Source of the DNA: Streptomyces xanthochromogenes
GTDB taxonomy: Bacteria > Actinomycetota > Actinomycetes > Streptomycetales > Streptomycetaceae
Assembly (NCBI RefSeq): GCF_014650455.1
Contig: NZ_BMUZ01000002.1
Location: 718,595 to 782,594 of the forward strand
Length of the DNA stretch: 64,000 nucleotides
Direction of reading: 5' to 3'
The translations under genes and the position numbers were made by a program. Positions 1 to 6,873 of the stretch are shown piece by piece (the first letter of the stretch is position 1; every line of letters begins with the position of its first letter). The notes under the pieces were generated by a model that saw only the letters and a list, made by a program, of their open reading frames with translations, was not told the DNA's origin and searched no databases.

Positions 1-301
1 TCAGCGCTTCGAGCAGCAGCCCCGCGAGCCCGTGGCCGCGGTGGGCGTGGTCGACGGCGACCTGCCAGACCACCAGCGTGCCCGGGCGGTCGGGCCGTAC
101 GTAGCCGGTGATGAACGCGATGGGCGTGCCGTCGTCGTCCCGGGCCACCGCGGAGGTCCTGGCGAAGTCGCGGCACCAGAGCAGATAGCTGTACGAGGAG
201 TTGAGGTCGAGCACCTCGGAGTCACGGGCAATGCGCCAGATCGCGGCTCCGTCCTCCACTCGTGGGCTTTCGATTCGGACTGCTGTTTGCGCGGCGGTCA
301 T
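1..301 (-). CDS. ectA: L-2,4-diaminobutyrate acetyltransferase EctA (partial, 3' end beyond window)
   Basis: GNAT-fold enzyme that N-acetylates L-2,4-diaminobutyrate with acetyl-CoA, a cytoplasmic step of ectoine (compatible solute) synthesis. About 100 N-terminal residues are visible. The family pattern is clear: DGAAIWRIARDS near residue 17, then LDLNSSYSYLLWC, FITGY, VVWQVAVDHAHRG and GLAGLL, the last being the acetyl-CoA pyrophosphate loop. The start is an ATG at the upper end; the frame runs open through the window edge. ectB, ectC and ectD would be expected beyond the left edge. A 24-bp perfect palindrome lies about 100 bp upstream. Confidence 0.9.
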   Translation of the reverse strand, partial: MTAAQTAVRIESPRVEDGAAIWRIARDSEVLDLNSSYSYLLWCRDFARTSAVARDDDGTPIAFITGYVRPDRPGTLVVWQVAVDHAHRGHGLAGLLLEAL

Positions 302-400
302 GCCGAGGAAATTTACCGACCAGAAATTGAAATCGCATTCCCGTCCGGGGGTGTGCTCGGAGCTTGTTTGTGTTATCACGCGAGCATGCACGCGAACCGG

Positions 401-424
401 TTTGTCCGGTAATTACCGGACAAA
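401..424. promoter_or_regulatory. 24-bp perfect palindrome upstream of ectA
   Basis: Arms TTTGTCCGGTAA and TTACCGGACAAA are exact reverse complements with no spacer. It is AT-rich against its surroundings and lies 100 bp upstream of the ectA ATG, where a dimeric repressor or activator would act. A second, imperfect palindrome (CGCG-a-GCATGC-a-CGCG, 379-394) lies between it and ectA, next to a TGATAAC that could serve as a -10. The binding protein is unknown. The rest of 302-518 holds no gene that I can support. Confidence 0.6.
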
Positions 425-518
425 AGGGCGGGGTTGTGGAGTCGATCACACCGTTGTGACAGGCTCGGAACCTTGTTGAAACCTTTGCGTTTGAGCCCGG
501 AAAGGCGGGGCATAAGAA

Positions 519-553
519 AACGGGAAGCTGCGGTGAATAAGCAGCTTCCCGTT
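519..553 (-). terminator. Rho-independent-like terminator of the aminotransferase gene
   Basis: Perfect 13-bp stem (AACGGGAAGCTGC and its complement) with a 9-nt loop. On the minus strand the stem is followed by a short T-rich run (TTTTCTTATG). It lies about 70 bp past the aminotransferase stop and isolates that gene from ectA. Confidence 0.75.
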
Positions 554-623
554 CTGTGGAACTTCTGTGGAATGTTTTGCGGAATTCAGTTGTGCATTAC
601 GCCGGAGGAACGCGGGGGGAGTG

Positions 624-1721
624 TCACCACGTGGTGGAAACGGCCTTGCGGGCGGCTTCCAGGTCCACGGCGATGCCGTACTCGCCGAGTGCCGCGCCCA
701 GTGCCGCGAGCGAGGACTGCACGACACCCCGCGTGGCGTCGACGCCGTAGTGGTTGACCCGGACCATGGTCGAGGCCAGCGCCCCGCCCCCGGCGATCAG
801 CGGCAGCGAGGGGTCCGCGGCGAGCGCCCTGGCCACCAGCTCGGAGGCGTCCACGCCCTCGGGAGTGCGCAGGGTCGTGGCCACCGGGGCGGCGTCGGCA
901 GCCTCGTGCACGTACGGGACGAGACCGCCGCCCAGCCCCAGGGCGCCCGCGCGGGTCGCCGCGGCGGCCGAGGCGTGCCGGGCCATCACGGCGTCCAGGC
1001 CCTCGGACTCGATGCGTTCCACGCACGCCTCCAGGGCCAGCATCTCCAGCTGGGCGGGCGCGTGCAGCAGGGCCTTGCGGCCGCCGTCGATCCAGCGCTG
1101 CTTCCAGTCCAGGAGCGAGAGGTAGGAGCGGCGCGGGGCGCTCGGGTTGGCCGCGATCCGCTCCCAGGCGCGGGCGCTGACCGAGACGGCCGAGACGCCG
1201 GCCGGGCCGCCCATCGCCTTCTGCGCGCCGATCACGCACAGGTCCACGCCCCAGGCGTCCGGGAGCAGCGGCTCGGCGGCCACCGAGGCCACCGCGTCCA
1301 GCATGAACAGGGCGCCGTGCCGGCGCACCACGTCGCCGATCTCCGCGACCGGGTTCGTGTTGCCGGTCGCCGCCTCCGCGTGCACGAGCGAGACGAAATC
1401 GATCTCCGGGCGGTCCGTGAGCGCCCGGTCGATCTGCTCCGCGGTCACCGCCGCGTGGAACGGCACCTCCAGGTCGACGACCTCAGCCCCGCAGTCGCGC
1501 AGCCAGTTGCCGAAGGTCTGCCCGTAGGGGCCGGTCACCACGTTGAGCGCGGTGGAGCCGGGGCGGGCCGCGCCCCGGATGCAGCCCTCCAGGGGGAGCA
1601 GCGCCTCGCCCTGCATGATCACCACGTCCTGCTCGGTGGCGAGCAGGGCGGCCACCCGTCGCTCGATCGCCGCGAAGTGGTCGGCGGTGAGCGGGGCCAG
1701 GTCCAGGAGCGGGTGTGTCAC
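624..1721 (-). CDS. Class V PLP-dependent aminotransferase (alanine-glyoxylate type)
   Basis: Fold-type I aminotransferase of about 365 residues resembling alanine-glyoxylate or pyridoxamine-pyruvate aminotransferases. QGEALLPLEG sits near the N-terminus, LDAVASVAAEP contains the PLP-ring Asp, and GAQKAMGGPAG carries the Schiff-base Lys. The chosen GTG start (THPLLDLAPL follows) has an AAGAAGG Shine-Dalgarno at good spacing and fits family N-termini; an upstream in-frame GTG at 1769 would add 16 residues. It is transcribed divergently from the amidohydrolase and ends in a strong hairpin. The physiological substrate cannot be read from sequence. Confidence 0.85.
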   Translation of the reverse strand: MTHPLLDLAPLTADHFAAIERRVAALLATEQDVVIMQGEALLPLEGCIRGAARPGSTALNVVTGPYGQTFGNWLRDCGAEVVDLEVPFHAAVTAEQIDRALTDRPEIDFVSLVHAEAATGNTNPVAEIGDVVRRHGALFMLDAVASVAAEPLLPDAWGVDLCVIGAQKAMGGPAGVSAVSVSARAWERIAANPSAPRRSYLSLLDWKQRWIDGGRKALLHAPAQLEMLALEACVERIESEGLDAVMARHASAAAATRAGALGLGGGLVPYVHEAADAAPVATTLRTPEGVDASELVARALAADPSLPLIAGGGALASTMVRVNHYGVDATRGVVQSSLAALGAALGEYGIAVDLEAARKAVSTTW

Positions 1722-1837
1722 GGCGATGCCTTCTTCGGGTCGGGTCAAAGGTCGTGTATCGGAGGTCACGCAGGGGATCGGGTCGGGTGTTCGATCCTCC
1801 GGATGGAGACTACCCAGCGCCTCGTACAGTGCTGACC

Positions 1838-2923
1838 ATGAGCGATCGCACGGTGCTGCATGTGAAGGGGCGCGTCCTCGCGGGACCCGAGGACGTACGG
1901 GACGAACTGTGGGCGGTCGACGGGCGGATCACCTACGAGCGGCCGCCGGGCGAGGCGCTCACTGTCAGCGGCTGGGCGCTGCCGGGACTGGTCGACGCGC
2001 ACTGCCACGTGGGCCTCGACCAGCACGGGCCGGTGTCCGACGAGGTGAGCGAGAAGCAGGCCCTGACCGACCGGGACGCCGGCACGCTGCTGGTGCGTGA
2101 CGCGGGCTCGCCCTCCGACACCCGCTGGATCGACGCCCGCGAAGACCTGCCGAAGATCATCCGGGCGGGCCGGCACATCGCCCGCACCCGCCGCTACATC
2201 CGCAACTACGCGCACGAGATCGATCCCGGCGACCTGGTCGCCTACGTCGCGCGCGAGGCGCGGCGCGGGGACGGCTGGGTGAAACTGGTCGGCGACTGGA
2301 TCGACCGGGACGCCGGCGACCTGGCCGCCTGCTGGCCGCGCGGCGAGGTGGAGGCCGCGATCGCCGAGGCCCACCGGCTCGGCGCCCGCGTCACCGCGCA
2401 CTGCTTCGCCGAGGACTCGCTGCGGGACCTCGTCGAGGCGGGCATCGACTGCATCGAGCACGCCACCGGCCTGACCGACGACACCGTCCCGCTGTTCGCC
2501 GAGCGCGGTGTGGCGATCGTGCCGACGCTGGTCAACATCGCCACGTTCCCGCACATGGCCGACGGCGGCGAGGCGAAGTTCCCCGACTGGGCCGCCCACA
2601 TGCGGCGGTTGTACGAGCGCCGCTACGACACGGTGCGCTCGGCCTACGACGCCGGGGTGCCCGTCTTCGTCGGTACGGACGCGGGCGGCTCGCTCGCCCA
2701 CGGCCTGGTGGCCGCCGAGGTCGCCGAACTCGTCAAGGCGGGCATCCCCGCCCTCGACGCGCTCTCGGCGACGGCCTGGGGCGCCCGCGCCTGGCTCGGC
2801 CGCCCCGCCCTTGAGGAGGGCGCGCCGGCCGACCTGGTCATCTACGACCAGGACCCCCGCGCGGACGTCCGCGTCCTGGCCGCGCCGAGCCGCATCGTGC
2901 TCAACGGGCGGATCGTGGGCTGA
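1838..2923 (+). CDS. Amidohydrolase family protein (imidazolonepropionase-like)
   Basis: Metal-dependent hydrolase of 361 residues in the amidohydrolase superfamily. Metal ligands are visible in order: DAHCHVGL (HxH) near residue 54, VTAHCFAE near 190, CIEHATGL near 210, and the final Asp in VGTDAGGSLAHG near 280. The C-terminus ends ADLVIYDQDP...VLNGRIVG, closing the small beta-sandwich domain seen in imidazolonepropionase and dihydropyrimidinase-like enzymes. There is no signal peptide, so it acts in the cytoplasm. The ATG start lacks a clear Shine-Dalgarno. It is divergent from the aminotransferase gene; the substrate is unknown. Confidence 0.85.
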   Translation: MSDRTVLHVKGRVLAGPEDVRDELWAVDGRITYERPPGEALTVSGWALPGLVDAHCHVGLDQHGPVSDEVSEKQALTDRDAGTLLVRDAGSPSDTRWIDAREDLPKIIRAGRHIARTRRYIRNYAHEIDPGDLVAYVAREARRGDGWVKLVGDWIDRDAGDLAACWPRGEVEAAIAEAHRLGARVTAHCFAEDSLRDLVEAGIDCIEHATGLTDDTVPLFAERGVAIVPTLVNIATFPHMADGGEAKFPDWAAHMRRLYERRYDTVRSAYDAGVPVFVGTDAGGSLAHGLVAAEVAELVKAGIPALDALSATAWGARAWLGRPALEEGAPADLVIYDQDPRADVRVLAAPSRIVLNGRIVG

Positions 2924-2986
2924 GGCGGTCGACCCGGCCTGCGGGAGCGGCAGTTCCCTGAAGCCCTCGGCGCATCACCGGGTTGA

Positions 2987-3003
2987 CCGGGCGTGACGCC
3001 CGG
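2987..3003 (+). terminator. Short hairpin after the amidohydrolase gene
   Basis: CCGGGCG-tga-CGCCCGG forms a 7-bp GC stem about 65 bp past the stop codon. It has no T-run, which is common for Streptomyces terminators. Confidence 0.45.
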
Positions 3004-3294
3004 CGCGGTCAGGTCGTTGTAGGTCTTCATGCGTACGCCGGGGCGGTGCGGCGGCGTACGGGGTGCGGGGGCGGTGCGGGGGTGACGGAGGAGGGCCCTG
3101 GGGGCGGGCAAATCGAATATGGGGACGGAAACCACCCGTTGGGGTGAACTGGCGCCGTGTGACGGTCAGTTCACTCTCAGTGCGTAAAGATTCGGTGTCC
3201 CAAGTCGCCGGCGCGCCCCACGATTCGCAGGAGTCCCACGAGTCCCCGTGGCGGGCGCCCGGACTGCCATGTCTCCTGTGGGGGTTCCACCATT
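3004..3294 (+). promoter_or_regulatory. Upstream region of the LAETG protein gene with an inverted repeat
   Basis: No gene is supported here. It contains an inverted repeat with 8-bp arms GTGAACTG (3144-3151) and CAGTTCAC (3167-3174), separated by 15 bp. A TAAAGAT that could act as a -10 follows shortly downstream. The arms resemble single PHO-box half units but point in opposite directions, so PhoP binding is doubtful. Confidence 0.4.
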
Positions 3295-4254
3295 TTGAAC
3301 AGCAACAACTTCCGCCTGCCCGCGAACGTCCCGGCCGGCCGGCGCTCCGCCGCGATCGCGGCCTGCACGGCGCTCGTCGCCGGGCCGCTGCTGCTGGCCG
3401 CGCCCGCGCACGCCACCGGCGTCGAGGGCGACGGCGGGGGCCGGGCGAGTGCCGTCGTGCTGCGGACCGGGCTCGATGTGTCCCTGCTCAACAAGGCGAT
3501 CGACGTACCGCTGAGGGCCACGCTCAACGAGGTGCAGGCGCCGGCCGGCGCCGAGAAGACCGCACTGACCGTGAAGCTGGACGGGGTGGCCGGCGGACAG
3601 CCCGTCAACGTCCTGAAGGCGGACGTGGCCACGGCGAAGGCGAGCGTCGACGAGAAGCGCGCGGAAGGCTCGACCCGTTTGGTCAATGCCCGGCTGCACC
3701 TGCCGGGGCTTCCGCTGCTCTCCCTGATCGAGGTGGGGGAGGTGACGTCCAGCGCCGTCTGCGAGGCGGGCCGCGCGCCGGTCGCCAAGTCCAATGTGCT
3801 GGGCGCGGTCACCGTGCTCGGCCGGAAGATCACGCTGTCGGCGGGCGGCACCACGCGGGTCGACGTGCCCGGGGTCGGCGAGGTGTCCCTGGACCTGTCC
3901 CGGGCCACCACCACCTCGCGCACCGCCGCGGCCGTCGCCCTTCAGCTGAAGATCTCGGTCAACCCGCTCCACCTCAACGTCGCCGACGTGAAGGGCGAGG
4001 TCACCCTCGCCGAGGCGACCTGCCGGACGCCCAAGGCACCGCCCGCCAAGCCGCAGGCGAGCGCCCCGGCCGACCCGGACAAGAAGCCCGTCGAAACGGC
4101 GGTGAAGACGCAGAACGTCGCCGACACCGAACTGGCCGAGACGGGCGGGAGTTCGGCCACGCCCTATCTGGCGGGGGGTGCCGCGGTGCTGCTCGTGGGG
4201 GGTGCGGGGGCGCTCGTTCTGACCCGGATGCGAGCGCGGGGCAACCGGGGCTGA
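3295..4254 (+). CDS. Secreted protein with LAETG cell-wall sorting signal (SCO1860-like)
   Basis: Exported protein of 319 residues. Residues 1-40 form a signal peptide: Arg-rich n-region, hydrophobic AIAACTALVAGPLLLAAP, and cleavage near AHA. The mature part is a beta-rich, repeat-poor domain of unknown function with two Cys about 85 residues apart (SSAVCEAG, EATCRTP). A Pro/Lys/Ala linker follows, then LAETG, a hydrophobic helix and RMRARGNRG: a complete sorting signal of the LAxTG type recognised by class E sortases. The start is TTG with a GGGGGTT Shine-Dalgarno; no ATG or GTG fits. It probably ends up linked to peptidoglycan. Confidence 0.85.
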   Translation: MNSNNFRLPANVPAGRRSAAIAACTALVAGPLLLAAPAHATGVEGDGGGRASAVVLRTGLDVSLLNKAIDVPLRATLNEVQAPAGAEKTALTVKLDGVAGGQPVNVLKADVATAKASVDEKRAEGSTRLVNARLHLPGLPLLSLIEVGEVTSSAVCEAGRAPVAKSNVLGAVTVLGRKITLSAGGTTRVDVPGVGEVSLDLSRATTTSRTAAAVALQLKISVNPLHLNVADVKGEVTLAEATCRTPKAPPAKPQASAPADPDKKPVETAVKTQNVADTELAETGGSSATPYLAGGAAVLLVGGAGALVLTRMRARGNRG

Positions 4255-4343
4255 CGCCCCGGGCCCCCTGTCTCTCGGGCTGGGCCCCGGCCCCCTTTTC
4301 GGCTCCGCCGTGGGTGGCAGGTCGCGGGGCGGGGGGCATCCCC

Positions 4344-4512
4344 GCCCCGCCCCTTCCCGAGACCCTCCGGGGGTGAGTTCGTACGGTGCGGATCGTGCGT
4401 GGTTGCTCGCGCAGTTCCCCGCGCCCCTGGCGGTACTGGCTCCGGCCCGCATCGGAGCGTTCGAGCCTGTCCGGCGTTTGAGGACGAGCGCCGTTCAGGC
4501 GCGAACGGGGTC
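4344..4512. repeat. Mosaic intergenic repeat, copy A
   Basis: This non-coding stretch carries four short modules found again at 29042-29244: M1 (4344-4375, CTTCCCG then CCTCCGGGGGTG), M2 (4409-4428, GCGCAGTTCCCCGCGCCCCT), M3 (4469-4492, containing CCGGCGTTTGAGGACGAG) and M4 (4499-4512, GCGCGAACGGGGTC). M2-M4 are inverted relative to M1 between the copies. Such modules recur between genes in many Streptomyces genomes; their function is not established. M1 has hairpin potential and may help to end transcription from either flank. Confidence 0.7.
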
Positions 4513-4521
4513 CGGGTGCCG

Positions 4522-6057
4522 TTAGGGGTGGGTCAGGGTCAGGGCCTGGTCGAGGGCCTGGAGGAAGCGGTTGGTGGTGGGGCGGTCCCGTACCGCGAGG
4601 CGCAGCCAGTCGGCGCCAAGGCCGGGGAACGTGTCACCCCGCCGGGCCGCGAAGCCGAGCGTGCGCAGCCGTTCGCGGACCTGCGTCGCGCCGTCGATCC
4701 GTATCAGGACGAAGGGCCCCTCGGCCGGCTCCACCGCGCGCACCTCCTCGAACTCGGCCAGCCCCGCCAGGAGATGGGCCCGGTCCGCGGCCACCCGTAC
4801 GGCGGCCTCCGCGGCCTCCGCGAGGGCCCGGGGCTCCATGCAGGCGCCCGCCGCGACCAGGGCCGGTGTCGACACCGGCCACAGCGGCTGGGCCCGCTGG
4901 AGGGCGGCGAGCGTCTCCGGCTCGGCCAGCACATAGCCGATCCGCAGCCCCGCCAGGCCCCAGGTCTTGGTCAGGCTGCGCAGCACGACCAGGCCTGGCA
5001 GGTCGGTGCGGCCCGCCAGTGCCTCGCGTTCGCCCGGCACCGCGTCCATGAAGGCCTCGTCCACCACCAACGTCCGCCCGGGACGGGCGAGTTGGGCGAG
5101 CGTGTCGGCCGGGTGCAGTACGGAGGTGGGGTTGGTCGGGTTGCCGACCACCACCAGGTCCGCGTCCTCGGGGACGGCCGCGGGATCGAGCCGGAAGTCG
5201 TCCTCGGCCCGCAGCAGCACCCGCCGCACCTCGTGCCCCGCATCGCGCAGGGCGGCCTCGGGGGCGGTGAACTGCGGGTGCACCACAACCGGGTGACGGA
5301 ACGTCAGGCCTCTGGCGAGCAGTACGAACGCCTCCGCCGCGCCCGCCGTCAGGAGCACCCGCTCCGCCGGGAGTCCGTGCCGCGCCGCCACCGCGGCGCG
5401 CGCCGAGCGGCCGTCCGGATAGGCGGCGAGCCCGGTCAGCGAGTCGGCGATCCGCTCGCGCAGCCAGGCCGGGGGAGTGTGGGTGCGGACGTTGACCGCG
5501 AGATCGATCAGCGCGCCGCCGTCGTCACGGACCTCGGCGTCACCGTGGTGGCGCAGATCGTGCGGGGCCTCGGTGGTGGGGATGGGCATGGCTTCCTCGC
5601 TCCTTGTGGGGGGTCCGTCCCCGCCTTCGGCGATCGGCCGGAGGCGGGGCCGACGTACGATCGCACACGTCGCCATGGCGGCGCGGTCCGCGGGGCTCGA
5701 CTTCCGCTTGGGGACGAGCAGTTGACCGCCCCCGGCCAGGGCGGCGGCCTCCGCGACGGAAGGGGTGCCGACCGCGGCGAGTACCACGCCCGAGCCGTGC
5801 GGCACCTCCACGGCGGCCAGTTCCCCGGCCGCGTACCCGACGAGCGGCACCCCGAGTGCGGTCGCCGCCCCGACGAGCCCGGGCTCGTGCGCCTTGCCGC
5901 GCACGGTGGCCAGCTCGACGACGGCACGGGGGTCGAGGCCCGCGTCCGCGAGGGCGGCCCCGATCAGGGCGAGCACCTCGTCCGTCGGGACGCCCTTCGA
6001 GGCGCCGACGCCCACGACCAGGGGTGCCGCGGCGGCCCGGGCGGTCTCGTCGGCCAT
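4522..6057 (-). CDS. cobC: CobE (CbiG C-terminal domain) - CobC threonine-phosphate decarboxylase, in-frame fusion
   Basis: One uninterrupted frame of 511 residues. Residues about 12-130 are a CobE/CbiG-C domain (GVGASKGVPTDEV, VRGKAHEPGL, GTPSVAEAAALAGG, LLVPKRKS), a cobalamin-pathway protein of unclear biochemical role. Residues from about 157 are CobC, a PLP enzyme that decarboxylates L-threonine O-3-phosphate to (R)-1-amino-2-propanol phosphate, the side chain attached by CobD; GNPTNPTSVL and SLTKTWGLAGLRIGY with the PLP Lys are visible. An internal ATG at 5589 begins CobC (PIPTTEAPHD follows) and has AAGGAG 10 nt upstream, so a separate CobC may also be made. The gene lies divergent from the ZIP gene. 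Confidence 0.85.
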   Translation of the reverse strand: MADETARAAAAPLVVGVGASKGVPTDEVLALIGAALADAGLDPRAVVELATVRGKAHEPGLVGAATALGVPLVGYAAGELAAVEVPHGSGVVLAAVGTPSVAEAAALAGGGQLLVPKRKSSPADRAAMATCAIVRRPRLRPIAEGGDGPPTRSEEAMPIPTTEAPHDLRHHGDAEVRDDGGALIDLAVNVRTHTPPAWLRERIADSLTGLAAYPDGRSARAAVAARHGLPAERVLLTAGAAEAFVLLARGLTFRHPVVVHPQFTAPEAALRDAGHEVRRVLLRAEDDFRLDPAAVPEDADLVVVGNPTNPTSVLHPADTLAQLARPGRTLVVDEAFMDAVPGEREALAGRTDLPGLVVLRSLTKTWGLAGLRIGYVLAEPETLAALQRAQPLWPVSTPALVAAGACMEPRALAEAAEAAVRVAADRAHLLAGLAEFEEVRAVEPAEGPFVLIRIDGATQVRERLRTLGFAARRGDTFPGLGADWLRLAVRDRPTTNRFLQALDQALTLTHP

Positions 6058-6145
6058 GGCGGGGTCCCTCTCAGGCCGCCCGGGGGCGGCGACGGGCCCC
6101 GGTGCGGACGTGCGGAGTGCGGGCCGCGTCGGTAAGCAGGGGCGC

Positions 6146-6868
6146 ATGGCGGTATTCGTCGCGCTCGGCGCGTTCCTGATGACCCTGGTCGGCGGCTGGA
6201 CCGCCCAGCGGGTCACCGACCGGCGCCATCTGGTGCTCGGGCTCGCCGGCGGGCTGATGCTCGGCGTGGTCGGGCTCGACCTGCTGCCGGAGGCCCTGGA
6301 CGCGGCCGGCGAGGACCTCTTCGGGGTGCCCCGGGCGCTGCTCCTGTTCGTGGGCGGCTTCCTCTTCGCGCACGTCGTCGAGCGCGTGCTCGCGGTGCGC
6401 CAGGCCGCCCACGGCGCGGGCGAGCACCGGGCCCCGCAGGTCGGCGTCACCGTGGCGTCCGCGATGGTCGGGCACAGCCTGATGGATGGCATCGCGATCG
6501 GCGCGGCCTTCCAGGTGGGCGCCGGGATGGGCCTCGCGGTGGCGCTCGCCGTCATCACCCACGACTTCGCCGACGGCTTCAACACGTACACGATCACGAG
6601 CCTGTACGGGAACGAGAAGCGCAAGGCGCTCGCGATGCTGTTCGCCGACGCGCTCGCCCCCATGGTGGGTGCCGCCTCGACCCTGCTGTTCACCCTTCCG
6701 GAGCAGCTGCTCGGCAGCTATCTGGGGTTCTTCGGCGGCGTGCTCCTCTATCTGGCCGCCGCCGAGATCCTCCCCGAGGCCCACCACGAGCACCCCGCCC
6801 TGTCGACGCTGCTCTGCACCGTCGCGGGCGTGGGGTTCATCTGGCTGGTGGTGGGCATCGCCGGCTGA
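6146..6868 (+). CDS. ZIP family metal transporter
   Basis: Integral membrane protein of about 240 residues with eight hydrophobic segments. The ZIP metal-binding helices are recognisable: VGHSLMDGIAIGAAF (His, Asp) and ITHDFADGFNTY, plus the EILPEAHHEHP stretch near the C-terminus. ZIP proteins move Zn, Fe, Mn or Co into the cytoplasm. It is the only plus-strand gene inside the cobalamin block; its stop lies 5 nt from the cobB stop on the other strand. Cobalt supply for the chelatase is a plausible role, inferred from position only. The Shine-Dalgarno is weak (CAGGGG). Confidence 0.85.
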   Translation: MAVFVALGAFLMTLVGGWTAQRVTDRRHLVLGLAGGLMLGVVGLDLLPEALDAAGEDLFGVPRALLLFVGGFLFAHVVERVLAVRQAAHGAGEHRAPQVGVTVASAMVGHSLMDGIAIGAAFQVGAGMGLAVALAVITHDFADGFNTYTITSLYGNEKRKALAMLFADALAPMVGAASTLLFTLPEQLLGSYLGFFGGVLLYLAAAEILPEAHHEHPALSTLLCTVAGVGFIWLVVGIAG

Positions 6869-6873
6869 GTACG

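Noticed and set aside
567-1835. Plus-strand frame across the aminotransferase gene
   Set aside because: Shadow of a gene with an intact PLP motif on the other strand.
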